The notes under the pieces were generated by a model, which made no database searches, was not told the origin of the DNA, and saw nothing but the letters and a program-made list of their open reading frames with translations. Shown one piece after another: positions 32,395-34,616 of a stretch of DNA of 34,616 bases (the stretch's first letter is position 1; every line of letters starts with the position of its first letter). The DNA is from Solirubrobacterales bacterium. GTDB lineage: Bacteria > Actinomycetota > Thermoleophilia > Solirubrobacterales > Solirubrobacteraceae. Both the position numbers and the translations under genes were made by a program. Where the stretch lies: positions 1 to 34,616 of the forward strand of contig JAFAZV010000311.1 of the NCBI GenBank assembly GCA_019239445.1. Direction: 5' to 3'.

Positions 32395-32706
32395 GTGGAG
32401 CTCCGGCGCGGCTCACAGCACCTGCTTGCGACGGCGCTCGGCGCCGCGCTCGTCGAGTCGGCCGCGACCTGGCTGCGCAGCGGGCGCCTCGGCGGCAATG
32501 TCGTGGTGCGCTGTGATCGCGGCCACCTGTTCACGACGCTCTGGATCCCGGCCGTGTCAGTGAAGTCGCTTCGTCTCATCGCTTGGAGATTTCAGTACTG
32601 CCCGGTCGGCCGCCACTGGACGCTGGTGAGGCCGGTGAACGAGGACGACTTGGGCCGAAGGCAACGTCAGGCCGCGCAGCAGCGGCACGACATCTGGCTC
32701 CCGTAG
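32395..32706 (+). CDS. Small conserved protein with a possible zinc-binding motif
   Basis: A 103-residue protein of unknown function. The middle reads VVVRCDRGHLFTTLWIPAVS and then FQYCPVGRHWTLVRPV, so two Cys and two His (C-x2-GH ... CP-x-GRHW) could bind zinc like a small ribbon. I recall similar actinobacterial proteins with CRxGHLFTTIWIPG and CPVGxHW, not assigned a role. The C-terminus is basic and Gln/Arg-rich. GTG 32395 is the only reasonable start. A strong hairpin lies just upstream. It converges on the SDR gene. No operon partner is evident. Confidence 0.72.
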   Translation: MELRRGSQHLLATALGAALVESAATWLRSGRLGGNVVVRCDRGHLFTTLWIPAVSVKSLRLIAWRFQYCPVGRHWTLVRPVNEDDLGRRQRQAAQQRHDIWLP

Positions 32707-32734
32707 AGAACGCGTGAGCTGAATCCCGAGCGGT

Positions 32735-33505
32735 TTAGCCGCGGCCGATGAACGGCATGTTCGTCGCCATCACCGTGAGGAACTGCACGTTCGCATCGAG
32801 CGGCAGCCGTGCCATGTAGACGACGGCATCGACTGCAGCGCGCACATCCATCATCGGCTCGGGGCGGACCGAGCCGTCGGCTTGTAGCGCGCCGGCTCCG
32901 AGGCTCACGGTCAGCTCGGTGGCGGCGTTGCCTATGTCGATCTGGCCGCAGGCGATGTGAAACGGGCGCCCCTCCAGGGAGATCGCCTTTGTCAGGCCGG
33001 TGATCGCGTGCTTGGTCGCGGTGTAGGCGACCGCGTGCGGTCTCGGCACGTGGGCCGAGACCGAGCCGTTGTTGATGATGCGTCCTCCCTGCGGCTGCTG
33101 GGACTTCATGGCGCGAAAGGCTTCTCGTGCGCAGAGGAAGCTGCCGGTCAGGTTCGTCTCCACCACGACCTGCCAAGCGTCGAGCGTCACTTCGTCGAGC
33201 GGTGACGGGGACCCGAACAGGCCGGCGTTGTTGAACAGAACGTCGACGCGGCCGTAAGCATCGGCGGCCCGCGCGAACAGCGCCCGCACGGCGGCGGGAT
33301 CGGTCACGTCAGTCGGCACGACGAGCGCACGCTCCGGAGCCATCGGTAGCTCACCCAGCGTCTGACGCAACGTGTGCTCGCGCCGCCCGGCCAGGACGAC
33401 GCGGATCCCCGAGTCGAGCATCGCGCGCGCCACCCCCCGGCCGATCCCGGAGCCCGCGCCCGTGACCACGGCCACGAGCGAAGGCTCAGCGTTGGCGCCG
33501 ATCAC
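32735..33505 (-). CDS. Short-chain dehydrogenase/reductase
   Basis: A 256-residue classical SDR with [15 protein letters not shown] (nucleotide binding), [11 protein letters not shown], the catalytic Ser in NNGSVSAH and the YTATK Tyr-Lys pair. The Arg after the first strand ([11 protein letters not shown]) suggests NADP. It would act on an alcohol or ketone of unknown identity. GTG 33505 lies three bases after the cupin gene's stop, so the two are co-translated and follow the enoyl-CoA hydratase gene, forming a small operon. It is not closely similar to the SDR at 5718-6554; the two belong to different subfamilies. Confidence 0.9.
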   Translation of the reverse strand: MIGANAEPSLVAVVTGAGSGIGRGVARAMLDSGIRVVLAGRREHTLRQTLGELPMAPERALVVPTDVTDPAAVRALFARAADAYGRVDVLFNNAGLFGSPSPLDEVTLDAWQVVVETNLTGSFLCAREAFRAMKSQQPQGGRIINNGSVSAHVPRPHAVAYTATKHAITGLTKAISLEGRPFHIACGQIDIGNAATELTVSLGAGALQADGSVRPEPMMDVRAAVDAVVYMARLPLDANVQFLTVMATNMPFIGRG

Positions 33506-33508
33506 CCG

Positions 33509-34003
33509 CTACGGGGCGAGCTCGTCGCCGTGCAAGTCCGCCGGCAGCGGGAGGTCCTGCGGGTTCACGCCCTCCGCCTGCGTCCAGGACGCGAACGCCT
33601 CCCCGTCGCGTCCCTGGTGCTCGCCTGCGCCTCCGAGCGCGAGGAGGACCAAGCGGCCCGGCCCGCGGTTGACAAGCTGGCGGCGAACGCTCGGCGCCAC
33701 GCGCACGAGCTCTCCTTCCCCGACGTGCGACTCCTCGCCTTCGACGATCAGACATAGCCGTCCCTCCAACACGAGGTACACCTCCTCCTGCCGTGCGTGG
33801 CGGTGGATCCGGCCCCGCTGTCCGGGCTGAAGCACGATCTGGTTCATCCCGAATGACGTCACGCCGAGGGCGCGGCGCAGCGACAAGAACCGCTCTTGAT
33901 GGTCCGGATCCAGCCGCGTCCGCGCGATCTCACCCTCCACCCGGCGCATCTTCTCAAGCCGGCGCCCGCCCTGCTGTGCCCGCCCGCTACTTCGGGGCGT
34001 CAC
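33509..34003 (-). CDS. Cupin-domain protein
   Basis: A single-domain cupin of up to 164 residues. GQRGRIHRHARQEEVYLVLEG is cupin motif 1, with the two His and the Glu that bind a metal. Motif 2 is degenerate (ELVRVAPSVRRQLVN): the expected His is replaced by Arg, so a metal site may be incomplete. Small cupins of this type are often sugar-binding or regulatory proteins or dioxygenase-like enzymes. GTG 34003 is nine bases after the upstream stop; ATG 33949 (146 residues) is an alternative and begins close to the conserved part. It sits between the crotonase and SDR genes in one operon. Confidence 0.83.
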   Translation of the reverse strand: MTPRSSGRAQQGGRRLEKMRRVEGEIARTRLDPDHQERFLSLRRALGVTSFGMNQIVLQPGQRGRIHRHARQEEVYLVLEGRLCLIVEGEESHVGEGELVRVAPSVRRQLVNRGPGRLVLLALGGAGEHQGRDGEAFASWTQAEGVNPQDLPLPADLHGDELAP

Positions 34004-34012
34004 CGCTCGCCG

Positions 34013-34616
34013 TCACCGTCCCTCGTACGTGGCGTGCCCGGGACCGTCGCGGAGGAACGAGGCCACCGCATTCTGGAGGTCACGGGTGCCGAAGAGAGCT
34101 CCCGACACCTCGGGCACGATCGCATCGGCGGCGTGGGTTCCGCTCTCGACCTGCGTCCGAACGATCTTCTTGGTCGCCGCGAGAGCCAGCGTCGGTCCGT
34201 CCGCGATCCGAGTCGCGAAAGCGTGAGCCGCTTGCGCGAAGCCGTCGTCCGGCCACACGCGACTGACGACGTTCCAGCGCTCCAGAGTGACGGCGTCGAA
34301 CAATCCGCCCGTGTAGATCAGCTCCTTCGCCCGCGCGGGGCCGGCGCGCTCGGCCAGGCGCTGCGGTCCGCCCATCGACGGCGTGAGGCCGACGACGGTC
34401 TCCACGAGCCCGAACTTGGCCGACTCGGCCGCCAGCAGCAGGTCGCAGGCCAGGCTCAGCTCAAACGCGGCCGTCAGGCACATGGCGTGGCTGGCGAAGA
34501 AGGTCGGGCAGGGAAGCTCCTCGACTCGGCGGACGACCTCGAGCAGGCGCTGCCAGAGCTCGGCAGCGGCCTCGGGGCTGAGGCCTTCGAACAGGTGCAC
34601 ATCGACGCCACCGGAG
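34013..34616 (-). CDS. Enoyl-CoA hydratase/isomerase family protein (N-terminus outside the window)
   Basis: The frame is open to the right edge, so only the C-terminal ~200 residues are visible. The first visible residues SGGVDVHLF correspond to the oxyanion-hole/GxD region of crotonases. CPTFFASHAMCLTAAFELSLACDL is the second segment; the usual glycine-rich G-x-GGG there is replaced by MCLTAA, which is unusual. KFGLVETVVGLTPSMGGPQRL contains the region of the catalytic Glu. The family hydrates or isomerises acyl-CoA thioesters; this variant loop could alter the oxyanion hole. It is the first visible gene of the crotonase-cupin-SDR operon. Confidence 0.85.
   Translation of the reverse strand, partial: SGGVDVHLFEGLSPEAAAELWQRLLEVVRRVEELPCPTFFASHAMCLTAAFELSLACDLLLAAESAKFGLVETVVGLTPSMGGPQRLAERAGPARAKELIYTGGLFDAVTLERWNVVSRVWPDDGFAQAAHAFATRIADGPTLALAATKKIVRTQVESGTHAADAIVPEVSGALFGTRDLQNAVASFLRDGPGHATYEGR

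Overview
This is a GC-rich stretch with dense genes, many GTG/TTG starts and many ATGA-type or longer overlaps between consecutive genes. Gene content points to a free-living high-GC actinobacterium, most plausibly from the Thermoleophilia (Solirubrobacterales/Gaiellales-like): ECF41 sigma factor, DUF2332 protein, LigB-type ATP-dependent ligase, stand-alone LigD modules, secreted GH65 enzyme, NrfD-type formate dehydrogenase. The taxonomic call is inference from gene content only. I see no tRNA, rRNA, CRISPR array, phage gene or insertion sequence.

Layout, left half. Positions 1-1053 hold the end of a metallophosphoesterase and a VOC-fold protein. Positions 1056-3502 (minus) are a DrrAB-like ABC exporter followed by an FMN reductase broken by an amber codon. 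Divergent from the exporter is an ECF41 sigma factor preceded by what looks like its own ECF41 promoter (3528-3554). Then come an amidase/SDR pair, a stand-alone LigD polymerase domain, a universal stress protein, a 3-hydroxyisobutyrate-dehydrogenase-like enzyme, and a two-gene operon of a possible HELNEARTD metalloprotease and a patatin-like lipase. Positions 11208-15571 (minus) form a compact overlapping cluster: DUF2332 protein, a GNAT protein split in two frames, an FMN-dependent 2-hydroxyacid dehydrogenase and a secreted TIM-barrel glycosidase. Divergent from it run a stand-alone LigD phosphoesterase domain, a GNAT enzyme, a double HD-GYP-like protein and a 61-residue protein.

Layout, right half. 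The standout region is 18599-25316 (minus): a sarcosine-oxidase-like flavoenzyme, a selenocysteine-containing formate dehydrogenase alpha subunit, its four-cluster ferredoxin subunit and an NrfD-type membrane subunit. The alpha subunit is interrupted by an in-frame TGA at 23670-23672, with a bacterial SECIS hairpin at the same distance and with the same GGTCT loop as in E. coli fdhF. Conventional gene calling would split it into two genes. To its right are a secreted GH65 glycosidase whose 3' end carries an exact 56-bp tandem duplication, a saccharopine-dehydrogenase-like enzyme, an exported allene-oxide-cyclase-like barrel protein, a LigB-type ATP-dependent DNA ligase, a small putative zinc-binding protein, and a crotonase/cupin/SDR operon that runs off the end.

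How genes work together. The flavoenzyme-FDH operon could couple oxidative demethylation (formaldehyde, then formate) to membrane electron transfer. The LigD polymerase domain, LigD phosphoesterase domain and ATP-dependent ligase lie as separate genes within 26 kb without Ku, a dispersed form of what many bacteria carry as one protein. Two genes look damaged (the FMN reductase by an amber codon, the GNAT protein by a frame change); either could be real decay or assembly error.
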